A DNA stretch of 64,000 bases from an uncultured Saprospiraceae bacterium (GCA_938045585.1 CALIAU010000020.1:122767-186766), one strand, 5' to 3'. Positions 18,877 to 27,525 are shown, counted from the stretch's first letter. The notes: generated from the sequence alone by a model not told the origin. Numbers and translations: made by a program.

Positions 18877-18936
18877 CCTGCCTGCGTTCCTTGGAAGGCA
18901 GGTTTCACGACCTACCTGCTTACGCACGTAGGCGGG
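18877..18936. repeat. two CCTGCC-type palindromes in tandem (copies 2 and 3)
   Basis: Two neighbouring hairpins of the short palindrome family lie 40 bases after the purL stop. The first (18877-18902) has arms CCTGCCT and AGGCAGG around GCGTTCCTTGGA; the same 26-base unit with one change recurs at 37193-37218. The second (18911-18936) is a diverged copy with arms CCTAC and GTAGG. Both are flanked by TTTCATG/TTTCACG-like strings. They may act as transcript ends for purL, but no T-run follows either stem. Confidence 0.7.
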
Positions 18937-18996
18937 TTTCATGATTTTAATCTTAAATGAAAAGCCAGTTTGCAAGTTCATCTTACAAACTGGGAT

Positions 18997-19026
18997 ATAA
19001 AAAAAGCGAGAAATTGCTTTCTCGCT
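18997..19026 (-). terminator. intrinsic terminator on the - strand
   Basis: Read on the - strand, a perfect 9-bp stem AGCGAGAAA/TTTCTCGCT with the loop GCAA is followed by a run of T (A-tract 18999-19004 on the + strand). On the + strand it lacks a T-run. It therefore ends leftward transcription, either of the glycerate kinase operon (whose stop is 380 bases away) or of a separate RNA covering the GGGTGT array. A weaker second hairpin lies just beyond it (18965-18993, arms CCAGTTTG and CAAACTGG). Confidence 0.75.
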
Positions 19027-19030
19027 GGTA

Positions 19031-19159
19031 ATGCTTAATAAGGGTGTTTCTAAAAATAAAGGTGTGGTTTTAAAAAACTATTATCTCTTCTCGAGATCTA
19101 ATAAGGGTGTTTGTGTAAAGGGTGTAAAACAAAAGGGTGTAAAAAAGGGTGTAATTTAA
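19031..19159 (+). CDS. possible small Lys-Gly-Val repeat peptide (42 codons)
   Basis: A short open frame, ATG at 19031 to TAA at 19157-19159, in which six copies of the triplet Lys-Gly-Val (AAG/AAA GGT GTN) occur at codons 4-6, 10-12, 25-27, 30-32, 35-37 and 39-41. All six units are in the same frame although the spacing varies (6, 15, 5, 5 and 4 codons). The peptide would be small, basic and without a signal sequence. No ribosome binding site is evident and the ATG follows a hairpin by only 4 bases. The alternative is that the DNA motif matters as a - strand RNA and the frame is incidental; see the array entry. I cannot decide between them. Confidence 0.25.
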   Translation: MLNKGVSKNKGVVLKNYYLFSRSNKGVCVKGVKQKGVKKGVI

Positions 19160-19209
19160 AATCAGTAAGAGGCTGTGTTAGGGGTGTTTAAGTGTCTAGT
19201 TTAAGGTGT
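19042..19209. repeat. array of GGGTGT (ACACCC) motifs
   Basis: Eight copies of GGTGT, most inside A(A)GGGTGT, occur within 168 bases, with GGTGT beginning at 19043, 19061, 19106, 19121, 19136, 19148, 19183 and 19205. Spacers are AT-rich and unequal (12-45 bases between starts), so this is neither a simple tandem repeat nor a CRISPR array. On the - strand the region would read as an RNA with repeated ACACCC; a promoter-like pair (TTTG at 19317-19320, TATTTG at 19293-19298) lies upstream and the 18997-19026 terminator downstream, giving a possible transcript of about 290 nt. Two further GGTGT copies occur beside an orphan terminator at 45.2 kb. Confidence 0.7.
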
Positions 19210-19406
19210 TTAAGTTTCATTCTCATTACACTTATAAGACGCGGAGCTGAGATTAAGCCACATGCCTGTCTAAAGCTTTGAATGCTAGCAGACAAATATT
19301 TTATACTTGACAGATGCAAACTAGTATACAATACGATTTAGGAACTAAGTAAAACAAGGGCTTTGCACATCAAATATTTTAATGGAATACATATTTTTTA
19401 TATTTG

Positions 19407-20516
19407 TTATTGCAACGTTAATGCTATCTTCTTTCCAATTTCCATTAGGTAATTCCTAGAATTATGCATTGCATCCTTTTCATTCTCCGCACTAAATATT
19501 ATTGCATGACTAAATACGAAGCGTGATCTATATTCTTTCATGTCCTCTATTATTCCACCAACAAGACCACAGGGTGTATTATAGGTATTACATAATGCTA
19601 ACACATTCCCCACTACCTTTCCTTGAAACGAAGTAGGGTCTATTTTTCCTTCTCCTGTAATCACAAGGTCTGCAGCCTCAATATGCTTTTCGAGTTGTGT
19701 TAGATCTGCCAGCATTTGGAAACCGTTCTTAAGCTGAGCCCCCATGATACCATATAGAGATGCGCCTACTGCTCCTGCTGCCCCCATGCCCGGCATAGTC
19801 GCTAGTTCCATATCGTATTCTTTCTTTAGTACCTGCGCATAATTTACCAAGCCTTTTTCTAATTCTAAAATTTCTTCAGAATTTGCGCCCTTTTGTTTAG
19901 CGTAGGTGTGTGCTGCACCTAAGGGACCAAACATGGGGTTAGTAACATCACAAAGTGCATTGATCTCTAGTTCCTCGAAATTATAGTGCTGATGATTTTT
20001 AATCGATCGTATTTTACTAAGATTTGCTCCTATCGGCTCTAAACGCTTTCCTTGTTCATCCAAAAAATCATACCCCAGAGCCTGTGCCATTCCAATACCC
20101 GCGTCATTTGTTGCACTTCCACCTATGAACAGATAGATTTTCTTAAAGCCATTTTCTATTGCATCTTTTATCTCTAATCCCGTTCCTCTCGTAGACGTAT
20201 ACATAGGGTTTCTATCCTCTTCTTGTAAAAGCACTAAACCACTGGCACTCGCCAACTCAATAAACGCCGTATCACCTGAAACAGAATAACTAGATTGTAT
20301 TTCTCTACCCAGTGGATCAACTGTTTTCACCGGCGACGGAACTAACTCCATTAAAGACTTCATTATTTCAATTGAGCCATCGCCACCATCAGCCATGGGG
20401 ATGGTTGTTATCTTAGTATCAGGATATGTAGTCAAAATTCCAGAGCGGAGTGCATCACACACTGCTTGTGCAGTCAGGGAACCTTTAAATTTATCGGGAC
20501 AAATAAGTATTTTCAA
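19407..20516 (-). CDS. glycerate kinase (GlxK/GarK family)
   Basis: A 369-residue kinase of the glycerate kinase type II family, which phosphorylates D-glycerate to a phosphoglycerate that enters glycolysis. The family N-terminus MKILICPDKFKGSLTA is complete; further marks are MADGGDGS, FIGGSATNDAGIGMAQALGY, MPGMGAAGAVGASLYG and DLVITGEGKID. The start codon is TTG, placed directly after the TGA of the symporter gene with no spacer; the excellent N-terminal match supports it. It is the last gene of the operon with the symporter and the GH63-type hydrolase, which should supply it with glycerate. Confidence 0.92.
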   Translation of the reverse strand: MKILICPDKFKGSLTAQAVCDALRSGILTTYPDTKITTIPMADGGDGSIEIMKSLMELVPSPVKTVDPLGREIQSSYSVSGDTAFIELASASGLVLLQEEDRNPMYTSTRGTGLEIKDAIENGFKKIYLFIGGSATNDAGIGMAQALGYDFLDEQGKRLEPIGANLSKIRSIKNHQHYNFEELEINALCDVTNPMFGPLGAAHTYAKQKGANSEEILELEKGLVNYAQVLKKEYDMELATMPGMGAAGAVGASLYGIMGAQLKNGFQMLADLTQLEKHIEAADLVITGEGKIDPTSFQGKVVGNVLALCNTYNTPCGLVGGIIEDMKEYRSRFVFSHAIIFSAENEKDAMHNSRNYLMEIGKKIALTLQ

Positions 20517-22157
20517 TCAGCTTAATATTTGTGGTAGATAGGCACAGAGTACCAATATCAAAATGAAATATCCGAATAATATATAACTCTCCTTACAAAA
20601 GAAATCATTCCAAGTAAACTGTGGTCGCTCTAATAGGTTCTCATCTTTTTTTATTCCTGGAGAAATAAGACTCACTAGATAGGCAACAGCTACTGCTATA
20701 AAAAATCCTGTAAAATTAAGCCAGATCCAAAAAACCGAAACGCCTGGGTCAAATCCAATAATGCCTTGCATTGTTTTTGAGAATATAAGATTGATCAATA
20801 CAGAAACTATAATCCCAACTTTCATTCCCCCTGCACTTATCTTTCTGGAAAAAATAGCCAATACAAAGGTGGCTAAAACAGGGCCATAAAAAACTGAACC
20901 GATTGCATTTATTATCTCAATCACGGGGTTTTGACTGCCTCCAAATAAAAAGGCTGCACCTATGCATACCACTCCCCAGAAGACAACCATGTATTTTGAG
21001 TAGCGCATATAGTTCTCTTCATTCACTATGCCTTGTCTTTTTAGAATGTCCTCCATGGTCACGGCAGATAGCGAATTAATAGTAGAGCTCAGTGAAGACA
21101 TTGCCGCTGACATAATCCCTATCATCAAAAGACCAATTAGACCATGTGGAAGATAGTTCATGATAAACACTGGCATCATTAAATCTGCTTTGATCCCATT
21201 GGATGCAAACTCTTTTGGAAAATGTTTCTCGGTGAGATTTTGAATATCTGACAGAAACTCTGGCGTGCTCATTACTAACTCTCCAATAATCAATCCCATA
21301 ATACAGTAAATCAACACAACTGGAAATCGCAAAAGACCATTTGCCAATAATAACTTTTTTATAGTCCCCTCGTTCTTTGCTGATAACATTCGCTGCGCCT
21401 GTGTTTGGTCACAGCCATAATAGGATATGTATAGAAACAAGCCGCCAATGATCATTGGGAACAAACCATACTCCTCTCCTTCTCCAATGCCCCAATTCAT
21501 ATCCATTACCTGAAGACGACTTGGGTCAAATTGTATTGCCTCTCCTGTTTGTGTTAAATGTATCCAGCCATATATCAGGCAAACCACCAGACCGACAAAT
21601 AAAATAATCATCTGCACTGCATCTCCCCACACCACTGCCTTCATGCCACCCTGCCAAGAGTATATGATGGTAATAACACTTATGATGAGTATGGTAACAC
21701 TAAAGTCTAGATCTAATACTGCTTGCAGTATAAAAGCAATAGCGTACACCATTACGCCAGTACTTAGGGCTCTGTTAATTTGGAATACAATACTTAGGAT
21801 CATACGGGTTGAATAATCAAATCGCCGTTCTGCATATTCGTAAATACTCACTATGCCCGACCTAAATAATGGTGGTATTACAACTAACATAATAAACAGC
21901 ATGGCAATAGGCACTGCCATTTCAAAGGTGAGCCATTTTAAGCCACCATTCATTTTTAATCCTACAAAGGCTGGCGCGGATATAAAACTAATGGCGGAAA
22001 GCTGTGTCGCCATGGTAGAGAGGCTTAGGGGAAACCAACCTAGGGAATTTCCACCGAGAAAATAGTCTTTCGATGTTTCGTTCTTTTTGAACATAAACCC
22101 CAAAAGAACAAATCCTATTAGGTAGGCTAAAACAATTCCATAGTCTAATATATTCAC
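20517..22157 (-). CDS. sodium:solute symporter (SSS family)
   Basis: A 546-residue inner-membrane protein with about 13-14 helices of the sodium/solute symporter family. Family features include GWFPLSLSTMATQLSAISFI in helix 2-3, the QINRALSTGVMVYAIAF segment and GIMSAAMSSLSSTINSLSAV, which carries the Ser-rich sodium site. It starts with GTG; that codon overlaps the TGA of the upstream hydrolase gene (GTGA), so the two are translationally coupled. It is followed without a gap by glycerate kinase. The context suggests import of a glycosylglycerate compatible solute; the sequence alone does not fix the substrate. Confidence 0.88.
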   Translation of the reverse strand: MNILDYGIVLAYLIGFVLLGFMFKKNETSKDYFLGGNSLGWFPLSLSTMATQLSAISFISAPAFVGLKMNGGLKWLTFEMAVPIAMLFIMLVVIPPLFRSGIVSIYEYAERRFDYSTRMILSIVFQINRALSTGVMVYAIAFILQAVLDLDFSVTILIISVITIIYSWQGGMKAVVWGDAVQMIILFVGLVVCLIYGWIHLTQTGEAIQFDPSRLQVMDMNWGIGEGEEYGLFPMIIGGLFLYISYYGCDQTQAQRMLSAKNEGTIKKLLLANGLLRFPVVLIYCIMGLIIGELVMSTPEFLSDIQNLTEKHFPKEFASNGIKADLMMPVFIMNYLPHGLIGLLMIGIMSAAMSSLSSTINSLSAVTMEDILKRQGIVNEENYMRYSKYMVVFWGVVCIGAAFLFGGSQNPVIEIINAIGSVFYGPVLATFVLAIFSRKISAGGMKVGIIVSVLINLIFSKTMQGIIGFDPGVSVFWIWLNFTGFFIAVAVAYLVSLISPGIKKDENLLERPQFTWNDFFCKESYILFGYFILILVLCAYLPQILS

Positions 22158-23518
22158 AGGCCCGAATTTAAATGAATGTAACTAGAGGCTGTCCATGAGA
22201 AATTATCACCACCATAGCCCTTTTCTAATGTTTCTACTACTTCCTTCCGCGCTTCAAAATACTCAAAAAAGCCTAGCTTATGAATCAGCGTAATAAGATC
22301 AGATTTAACTAGCTCTGCTGTCTCTTTAAAGGAATAATTTAGTAAGCCATGGTAGACCATCCAATTCATCTGTGGCCATATAGGGCCTCTCCAATATCTC
22401 TTAGATTCAAAATGTGGACTGTCTACATCAAAGCTTGGACAGAGGTAAAAACCTCTCTTAGATATGTCTTCAAGATAGGTGTTGATTTTACTAGCCTTTG
22501 TCTCATCAGGAATGTTTGCAAATAAGGGAACAATGCCACCGATCTCACGATGCAGAACTTGTTTTTCGTTTCTTAAATCATAGGCTACATACATTCCTAA
22601 TTCTTCATTCCAAAATTTATGATCATAGTTTGATCTGCTGAGTGCTTGCCACTCCATTACTTCTCCCGCATCTAGCTGTAGGTCTTTGGCAATCTGAATT
22701 AGACTTGCATTGGATTTAATGAGTATAGCATTCATCATATTGTCCTGCATCAAGAACGGACTTTCTTCTGCTATTTCTTTTCCGTCGTATTGATACTTCT
22801 TTCCTAATTCTAAAAGATATACATAGCGATCGTATTTGTCTTGCGTTGGCCTTTGGTCCTCTTCAGAAATGGACGTATCTCTTCTTTGGTACGGAGGAAT
22901 AGATCCGGGTAGTATTTCTATGCTTCGCATTGCCTCGTCCCAGAGTGGCGAATTATCTCTCCCTGATTCCCAAGGATGATAAATAAAAAATAAACCTTCT
23001 CTATTGGGATCTCTATACGTGTAAAGGAACCGATGGTAGTGCACAACTTTAGGGAAAATATGCCTAACAAAGTCTCTTACCTCTTGATTCTTCCAATGGT
23101 TTTTTAAAATATCTTCCAAGATAAAACCAAACACTGCTGGCTGGGTAATCCCAGAAGATTTAGGGGAGCTGGGTGCTCCTGCATTCACTGCAGAATTCCA
23201 AAAGTCAAAATTAGGAAAATACGTTTTCTCGTTTTCGCTATGGAATAAGATATGAGGTATCATTCCGTTTTCCCATTGTCCAGAAAACATCTTCTTAATT
23301 TCCTGGAGAGACATCTTTATATTATACGTAGATGTTCCCAAGGACACAAATCCAGAATCCCACATCCACTGAAAAGGATATAATTTAGATGTTGGAATAG
23401 TAAAACCATCTCTCCAGTTATTCTCTAAAATTTGCTTTGCTTTGTCTAGATCTCTCAAGGTGTCCAAGTCTGTTTTATAATAATCCCAGCTGCTTTTAAA
23501 TATAAACAATAAGACCAT
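22154..23518 (-). CDS. GH63-type mannosylglycerate/glucosylglycerate hydrolase candidate
   Basis: A cytoplasmic (alpha/alpha)6-barrel glycosidase of the MGH1-like GH63 group. Hallmarks are FTIPTSKLYPFQWMWDSGFV near residue 45, HPWESGRDNSPLWDEAM with the likely catalytic Asp, KRYWRGPIWPQMNWMVYHGL, and near the C-terminus FFEYFEARKE and FSWTASSYI with the likely catalytic Glu. Relatives include mannosylglycerate hydrolases, which release glycerate and a hexose from mannosyl- or glucosylglycerate. The partners support this: a symporter and a glycerate kinase follow in one coupled operon. A TTG 12 bases upstream would extend the frame; I prefer the ATG at 23518. No signal peptide is evident. Other alpha-glycosides remain possible substrates. 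Confidence 0.8.
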   Translation of the reverse strand: MVLLFIFKSSWDYYKTDLDTLRDLDKAKQILENNWRDGFTIPTSKLYPFQWMWDSGFVSLGTSTYNIKMSLQEIKKMFSGQWENGMIPHILFHSENEKTYFPNFDFWNSAVNAGAPSSPKSSGITQPAVFGFILEDILKNHWKNQEVRDFVRHIFPKVVHYHRFLYTYRDPNREGLFFIYHPWESGRDNSPLWDEAMRSIEILPGSIPPYQRRDTSISEEDQRPTQDKYDRYVYLLELGKKYQYDGKEIAEESPFLMQDNMMNAILIKSNASLIQIAKDLQLDAGEVMEWQALSRSNYDHKFWNEELGMYVAYDLRNEKQVLHREIGGIVPLFANIPDETKASKINTYLEDISKRGFYLCPSFDVDSPHFESKRYWRGPIWPQMNWMVYHGLLNYSFKETAELVKSDLITLIHKLGFFEYFEARKEVVETLEKGYGGDNFSWTASSYIHLNSGL

Positions 23519-23547
23519 AAAATATAGCAAACTAATCCGCCTCCAAC

Positions 23548-23580
23548 AAAAAAGGCGAGAACTTCAGTGAAATTCTCGCC
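23548..23580 (-). terminator. intrinsic terminator of the repeat lipoprotein gene
   Basis: On the - strand an 8-bp stem GGCGAGAA/TTCTCGCC is followed by TTTTTTG. It lies 25 bases after the stop of the 23605-24240 gene and 30 bases before the start of the hydrolase gene, so it insulates the glycosylglycerate operon from the upstream gene. Its stem shares GCGAGAA with the terminator at the far end of that operon (18997-19026). Confidence 0.85.
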
Positions 23581-23604
23581 CTTGTGCAATACTAATAATT
23601 AATT

Positions 23605-24240
23605 TTACTCACAATCATCTTTAAGTGCAATGAGCTCCTCCTTAGAGTTCACTGTAACTATGCTGCCATCTTCTTTCATTTCTACGTCTACTGGAAACTC
23701 CAAGCTAGGACGTTCTTCTGCATCTGGATTGTTTATTCTCCATTCTCGTAAGGCAGTTTTTAATGCAAATCTATCTTCAACTTCTACATTTGAACCATCC
23801 GGAAAAGCAATGGAAACAGGATAGACTAGTCTGAAACAATGTCGGCCTTTTTTATTTTCAAATCTTTCTCTTCGGCATTCTTTAATGACTTCTCTTAGGT
23901 CTGTTCTAGACTCAATAGAAATCAAGGAACCGTCTTCTTGAATAAGTTCAATTGGGTAGGCTAAACTAGGTCTTCCTTCCACATCGGGATTGTTTTCTTT
24001 CCATAGGCGAGCCGCTTCTTTAGCCTCTTCCATAGAATTTGCGCTAGCAAAGGTTCCATCTGGAAACTCTATACTAATTGGGTATACAATTTCAAAACAT
24101 CCTGTAGGTCCTGAGCGTGTTTCTACAGAAATATTCTCAACTAAATTTTCTGAAAAGAGTTCGGCCTCTTCGATGTTATCACTACCACAGGCAGTAAGAC
24201 ATAGGGCTGTCACTAAAAATAAAAAAGCATTTTTCAACAT
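23605..24240 (-). CDS. lipoprotein with two tandem ~75-residue repeats
   Basis: A lipoprotein of about 211 aa (MLKNAFLFLVTALCLTACGS, lipobox Cys18; another in-frame Met lies 3 codons upstream). The mature part is an internal duplication. Each unit starts with a Cys-Phe, then VYP(I/V)SI.FPDG, a helix, NPD.E.RPSL..P, and E(D/E)GS(L/I)..(I/V).S, and ends with a Cys. The two units align along their whole length, including the pair of cysteines that may form a disulfide in each. The family is common in Bacteroidota but its role is not known to me. It has its own terminator and no clear partner. Confidence 0.65.
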   Translation of the reverse strand: MLKNAFLFLVTALCLTACGSDNIEEAELFSENLVENISVETRSGPTGCFEIVYPISIEFPDGTFASANSMEEAKEAARLWKENNPDVEGRPSLAYPIELIQEDGSLISIESRTDLREVIKECRRERFENKKGRHCFRLVYPVSIAFPDGSNVEVEDRFALKTALREWRINNPDAEERPSLEFPVDVEMKEDGSIVTVNSKEELIALKDDCE

Positions 24241-24337
24241 AGCAATCATTTTTTAAGATGAATAATATTGGTTACGCTTACTGAGACTTATGTAACTTTG
24301 AAAAGTTTAATGCTAAATCCAATAAAATTAAAGATTC

Positions 24338-24853
24338 ATGAAATTTTTAGAGTCAGAACGATTGTATTTACGGAAGATGATAAGAGAGGACTTTCCTCTT
24401 TTCTTTCATTTAGAGACTGATCCTACTGTTATGCGCTACATAGGACCTGCAAGAACAGAAGAAGCTGCGCGCGCACGTATGGAAAAGAGTTTTGTGCAAT
24501 ATGAAAACACCAATGACTTTGGAAAATGGATGGCTGTGGAAAAAGCATCTGACAAGGCAATCGGATGGTTTGTATTGACGCCTTTAGATGGAACAGAACA
24601 AATTGAAATTGGTTATCGCTTGAAAGAGGAGTTCTGGGGTAAGGGATATGCAACTGAAATGTCTCGGGTTATTTTAGAATATGGATTTAATATTGTAGGG
24701 CTTGACCGTATTGTGGGAGTCACACATCTAGAAAATGAAGCTTCTGGTAATGTTCTTAAAAAGATTGGCTTGCAGTATATAGGTCAGGAGCATTATTATA
24801 ATACAGATGTGCATTTTTACGAATTAAGAAAAGAGGATTATCTTACAGTTTAA
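24338..24853 (+). CDS. GNAT-family N-acetyltransferase (RimJ/RimL-like)
   Basis: A 171-residue acetyltransferase of the Acetyltransf_3 type. The start ESERLYLRKMIREDFPLFFH, the IEIGYRLKEEFWGKGYATE segment with the acetyl-CoA pyrophosphate loop (about residues 88-105), and ENEASGNVLKKIGLQYIG near the end are characteristic. It transfers acetyl groups from acetyl-CoA to an amine, perhaps on a protein N-terminus or small molecule; the substrate is not predictable. It lies 12 bases before the GH3-family gene and is probably co-transcribed with it. Confidence 0.9.
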   Translation: MKFLESERLYLRKMIREDFPLFFHLETDPTVMRYIGPARTEEAARARMEKSFVQYENTNDFGKWMAVEKASDKAIGWFVLTPLDGTEQIEIGYRLKEEFWGKGYATEMSRVILEYGFNIVGLDRIVGVTHLENEASGNVLKKIGLQYIGQEHYYNTDVHFYELRKEDYLTV

Positions 24854-24865
24854 GTCAAAGATTGC

Positions 24866-26407
24866 ATGATGCGCGATTATTTCAACAAGCTTGTTCAAAA
24901 ATACATGGAGCACAGATATCCCTCTGTAGATCGGATGCGCACCGACCCGAACAGTTATCAGCAAAAGATGTTTGCATCTCTATTGCCTGACTTAACAGCG
25001 ACTGAGTATGGCTATAGGCATTTTGCAAAAGAAATAAAGAACTACTCTGATTTTAAAGCTGCCCTTCCTCTTATCCAGTACGAAGACATTGCATCTGATA
25101 TTCATCGTATGATGCTGGGTGAAAAAAGAATTTTATGTAAAAGCAATGTGCGTCATTTTGCCAAGTCTAGTGGTACCACCAATGATCGATCAAAGTACAT
25201 ACCTCTAACTAAGCGCTATCTTTTTCAAAATCACATCCGTGGCAATTGGGACGCAGTCACCTTTGTCCACCACAGCAATGCAGATAGTAAAATATTTTCC
25301 AGAAAGAACCTTCTTATGGGTGGCAGTTTAGAGCCCTTTGCGGAGAACAAAAATGTGATCGTTGGAGATATTTCTGCTATAATGGTTAACAATATACCAC
25401 CTGTAGGTCGGCCATTTTATACACCTGATTTCCAAACTGCTCTTATTGCTGATTGGGAAAAGAAGATAGACTTGATGGCTGAGATTTGTACTAAGGAGAG
25501 TGTGCATATTTTGGCGGGGGTTCCTACCTGGTCGATGGTATTGTTTGATAAAATATTAGAAAAGACAGGCAAAGATCATATGTTAGAAGTATGGCCTGAA
25601 GCGATCGCCTATTTCCATGGTGGCGTCAGTTTTGAGCCTTATCGAAATCAGTTCTCAAAGTATTTTCCTGGTGATAATATAGATTATTACGAAGTCTACA
25701 ATGCCTCAGAAGGCTTTTTTGGCTTACAAGATATACCAGGAAGAGACGACATGCTCTTATTGAGTAATAACGAAAACTTCTTCGAGTTTAATCCTCTAGA
25801 AGACCATCTACAAAATATAGATAACTGTGTAAGAATTGATGAGGTAGAGCAAGGGCGTACCTATGTTCTTGTTGTAAGCAATAGGAGTGGTTTGTGGCGT
25901 TATGTCAACGGTGACACCATACAGTTTACAAGCATCACTCCACCTAGAATTAAAATTGTTGGTCGGACTTCCCAGTACATAAATGTTTTTGGTGAAGAGC
26001 TTATGGTTTCTAATACTGAAAAAGCCTTGCAGTTCTGTTGTAAGCAATTGCACTGTAGTATAAAAGAATATACGGTTGCACCTAGTTATTTAGAGAAAGG
26101 AAAGCGCGGCTACCATGATTGGCTAATTGAATTTAATACTGCTCCAATAGATCTGTATGTCTTCGCATCTATGTTAGATAGACAATTACAAGAACTTAAT
26201 TCGGATTATGCTGCCAAACGGTTTAAGGATCTAGCCTTAGAAAATTTAAAACTTATATCTCTACCTAAAGGCACATTTGATCATTGGTTCAGAAGCAGAG
26301 GAAAGTACGGAGGACAGAATAAAGTGCCTAGGCTTTCTAACGATCGGAAACTCTATGAGGAAATTCTGCGTTTTAATACAAAAGAAACAGCAAGTCTTTG
26401 GAAATAA
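24866..26407 (+). CDS. GH3-family acyl-adenylating ligase
   Basis: A 513-residue homologue of the GH3 family, known in plants for joining amino acids to jasmonate or auxin through an acyl-adenylate; bacterial members are common in Bacteroidota but little studied. Motifs visible are the ATP-binding loop AKSSGTTNDRSKYIPLT (about residues 93-110), the YEVYNASEGFFGLQD segment and VVSNRSGLWRYVNGDTI followed by ISINVFGE-like QYINVFGEELMV. The full two-lobed length is present. It starts with two Met codons; either may be used. A small conserved-looking gene overlaps its 3' end. Confidence 0.88.
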   Translation: MMRDYFNKLVQKYMEHRYPSVDRMRTDPNSYQQKMFASLLPDLTATEYGYRHFAKEIKNYSDFKAALPLIQYEDIASDIHRMMLGEKRILCKSNVRHFAKSSGTTNDRSKYIPLTKRYLFQNHIRGNWDAVTFVHHSNADSKIFSRKNLLMGGSLEPFAENKNVIVGDISAIMVNNIPPVGRPFYTPDFQTALIADWEKKIDLMAEICTKESVHILAGVPTWSMVLFDKILEKTGKDHMLEVWPEAIAYFHGGVSFEPYRNQFSKYFPGDNIDYYEVYNASEGFFGLQDIPGRDDMLLLSNNENFFEFNPLEDHLQNIDNCVRIDEVEQGRTYVLVVSNRSGLWRYVNGDTIQFTSITPPRIKIVGRTSQYINVFGEELMVSNTEKALQFCCKQLHCSIKEYTVAPSYLEKGKRGYHDWLIEFNTAPIDLYVFASMLDRQLQELNSDYAAKRFKDLALENLKLISLPKGTFDHWFRSRGKYGGQNKVPRLSNDRKLYEEILRFNTKETASLWK

Positions 26408-26697
26408 AGAAAATCATAGAAGAGTTAGGTGCCACTGAAAAAGAAGCCAGTGACGAACTGATGATCGAAGAGATCTCAGTGCGTGTCGCTGATATGATGG
26501 ATGACAATATCGATTTACTTATGAGCTATCTATATCGTCTAGACATCGAAGAATCAAAAATCAATCATGCCCTCCGTACGTCTAATGTTATCTTAGCACC
26601 CAAGGCGCTTGCAGAACTTATCTGGGAACGCCAAAAACAACGTCTGGCTACTAAAAAGAAGTACAAGCAAGATCCTATAGAAGGATGGGAGTTCTAA
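26398..26697 (+). CDS. small helical protein, unknown
   Basis: A 99-residue, highly charged, probably all-helical protein (EELGATEKEASDELMIEEIS, then DNIDLLMSYLYRLDIEESK). It starts at TTG inside the last codons of the GH3 gene (10-base overlap), which suggests translational coupling; a later Met start at codon 22 is possible. It ends 67 bases before recO. I do not recognise a named domain. Its position between the two genes and full use of the space argue that it is real. Confidence 0.6.
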   Translation: MEIKKIIEELGATEKEASDELMIEEISVRVADMMDDNIDLLMSYLYRLDIEESKINHALRTSNVILAPKALAELIWERQKQRLATKKKYKQDPIEGWEF

Positions 26698-26764
26698 TAG
26701 GCTTTGTAGTCACATCCTTAGATCATATCGTATATTCGCGTTTGCAAAATTGACGCTGCATTCT

Positions 26765-27481
26765 ATGCTTGTAAAAACCAAGGGTATTGTTCTTAAAAGT
26801 ATGAAGTATAGTGAAACCTCACTGATACTAGACATCTATACAGAAGAAAAGGGTTTGCGATCGTGCATAGTGAGTGGAGTCAGAAAAGTGAAAAGTAAAA
26901 CTGCTAGTTTATATCAGGTTTTACAGATTCTCGATCTTATTATCTACGATAAGGATGCCCAAAAATTAAATCGCATTAAAGAAGCTTCTTCTGCCTACCT
27001 GTATCGTTCTATCACCTTAGATATTCATAAAACAAATTTGGCAATCTTCCTCATTGATATTGCCTCTCATACAATCAAAGAACATGAAGCAAACGCTGAA
27101 TTGTTTTCTTTTCTAGAAATGTATCTGCGTTACCTTGACAACACCACAGACAGTATTGCCCTCCTCTCTTTAAAATTTATGTTGGACCTTTCCTCCTTTT
27201 TGGGTTTTGAACCATTAGACAATTATGGTCTACAGGATATATGTTTTGATTTAGAAGAAGGTAAATATGTTCCTGAAGATAGTAGAGGTAATTACATTCT
27301 GAATGCAGAACTCAGTCAGCATATAAGGACTATTCATAAAATGGAAATGCAAGATGTGCAGAGTTATAAAATTCCCAAAGCAGAGCGTACTGTTTTAGTA
27401 GACAAACTTGTATTGTATTATAAGTTGCATATGGAGGGCTTTAAGGATCCTAAGTCCTTAGAGATATTTAGAGGGTTGTGA
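26765..27481 (+). CDS. recO: DNA repair protein RecO
   Basis: A 238-residue RecO, which with RecR loads RecA on SSB-coated single-stranded DNA in recombinational repair. The N-terminal OB-fold begins LVKTKGIVLKSMKYSETSLI, and the VSGVRKVKS and LYQVLQILDLIIYDK segments are typical; the helical C-domain follows. The zinc cysteines of some RecO proteins are not present, as in many Bacteroidota. I chose ATG at 26765 over an in-frame TTG at 26750 because homologues start at this Met. Confidence 0.9.
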   Translation: MLVKTKGIVLKSMKYSETSLILDIYTEEKGLRSCIVSGVRKVKSKTASLYQVLQILDLIIYDKDAQKLNRIKEASSAYLYRSITLDIHKTNLAIFLIDIASHTIKEHEANAELFSFLEMYLRYLDNTTDSIALLSLKFMLDLSSFLGFEPLDNYGLQDICFDLEEGKYVPEDSRGNYILNAELSQHIRTIHKMEMQDVQSYKIPKAERTVLVDKLVLYYKLHMEGFKDPKSLEIFRGL

Positions 27482-27525
27482 GGGTGGTGTGGTTTAGTCG
27501 TTTCGTGAAAATTAAATTCCTTATA

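Noticed and set aside
19042-19209. CRISPR array
   Set aside because: The repeated unit is only 5-8 bases, spacers are AT-rich and of unequal length, and no cas gene is nearby.
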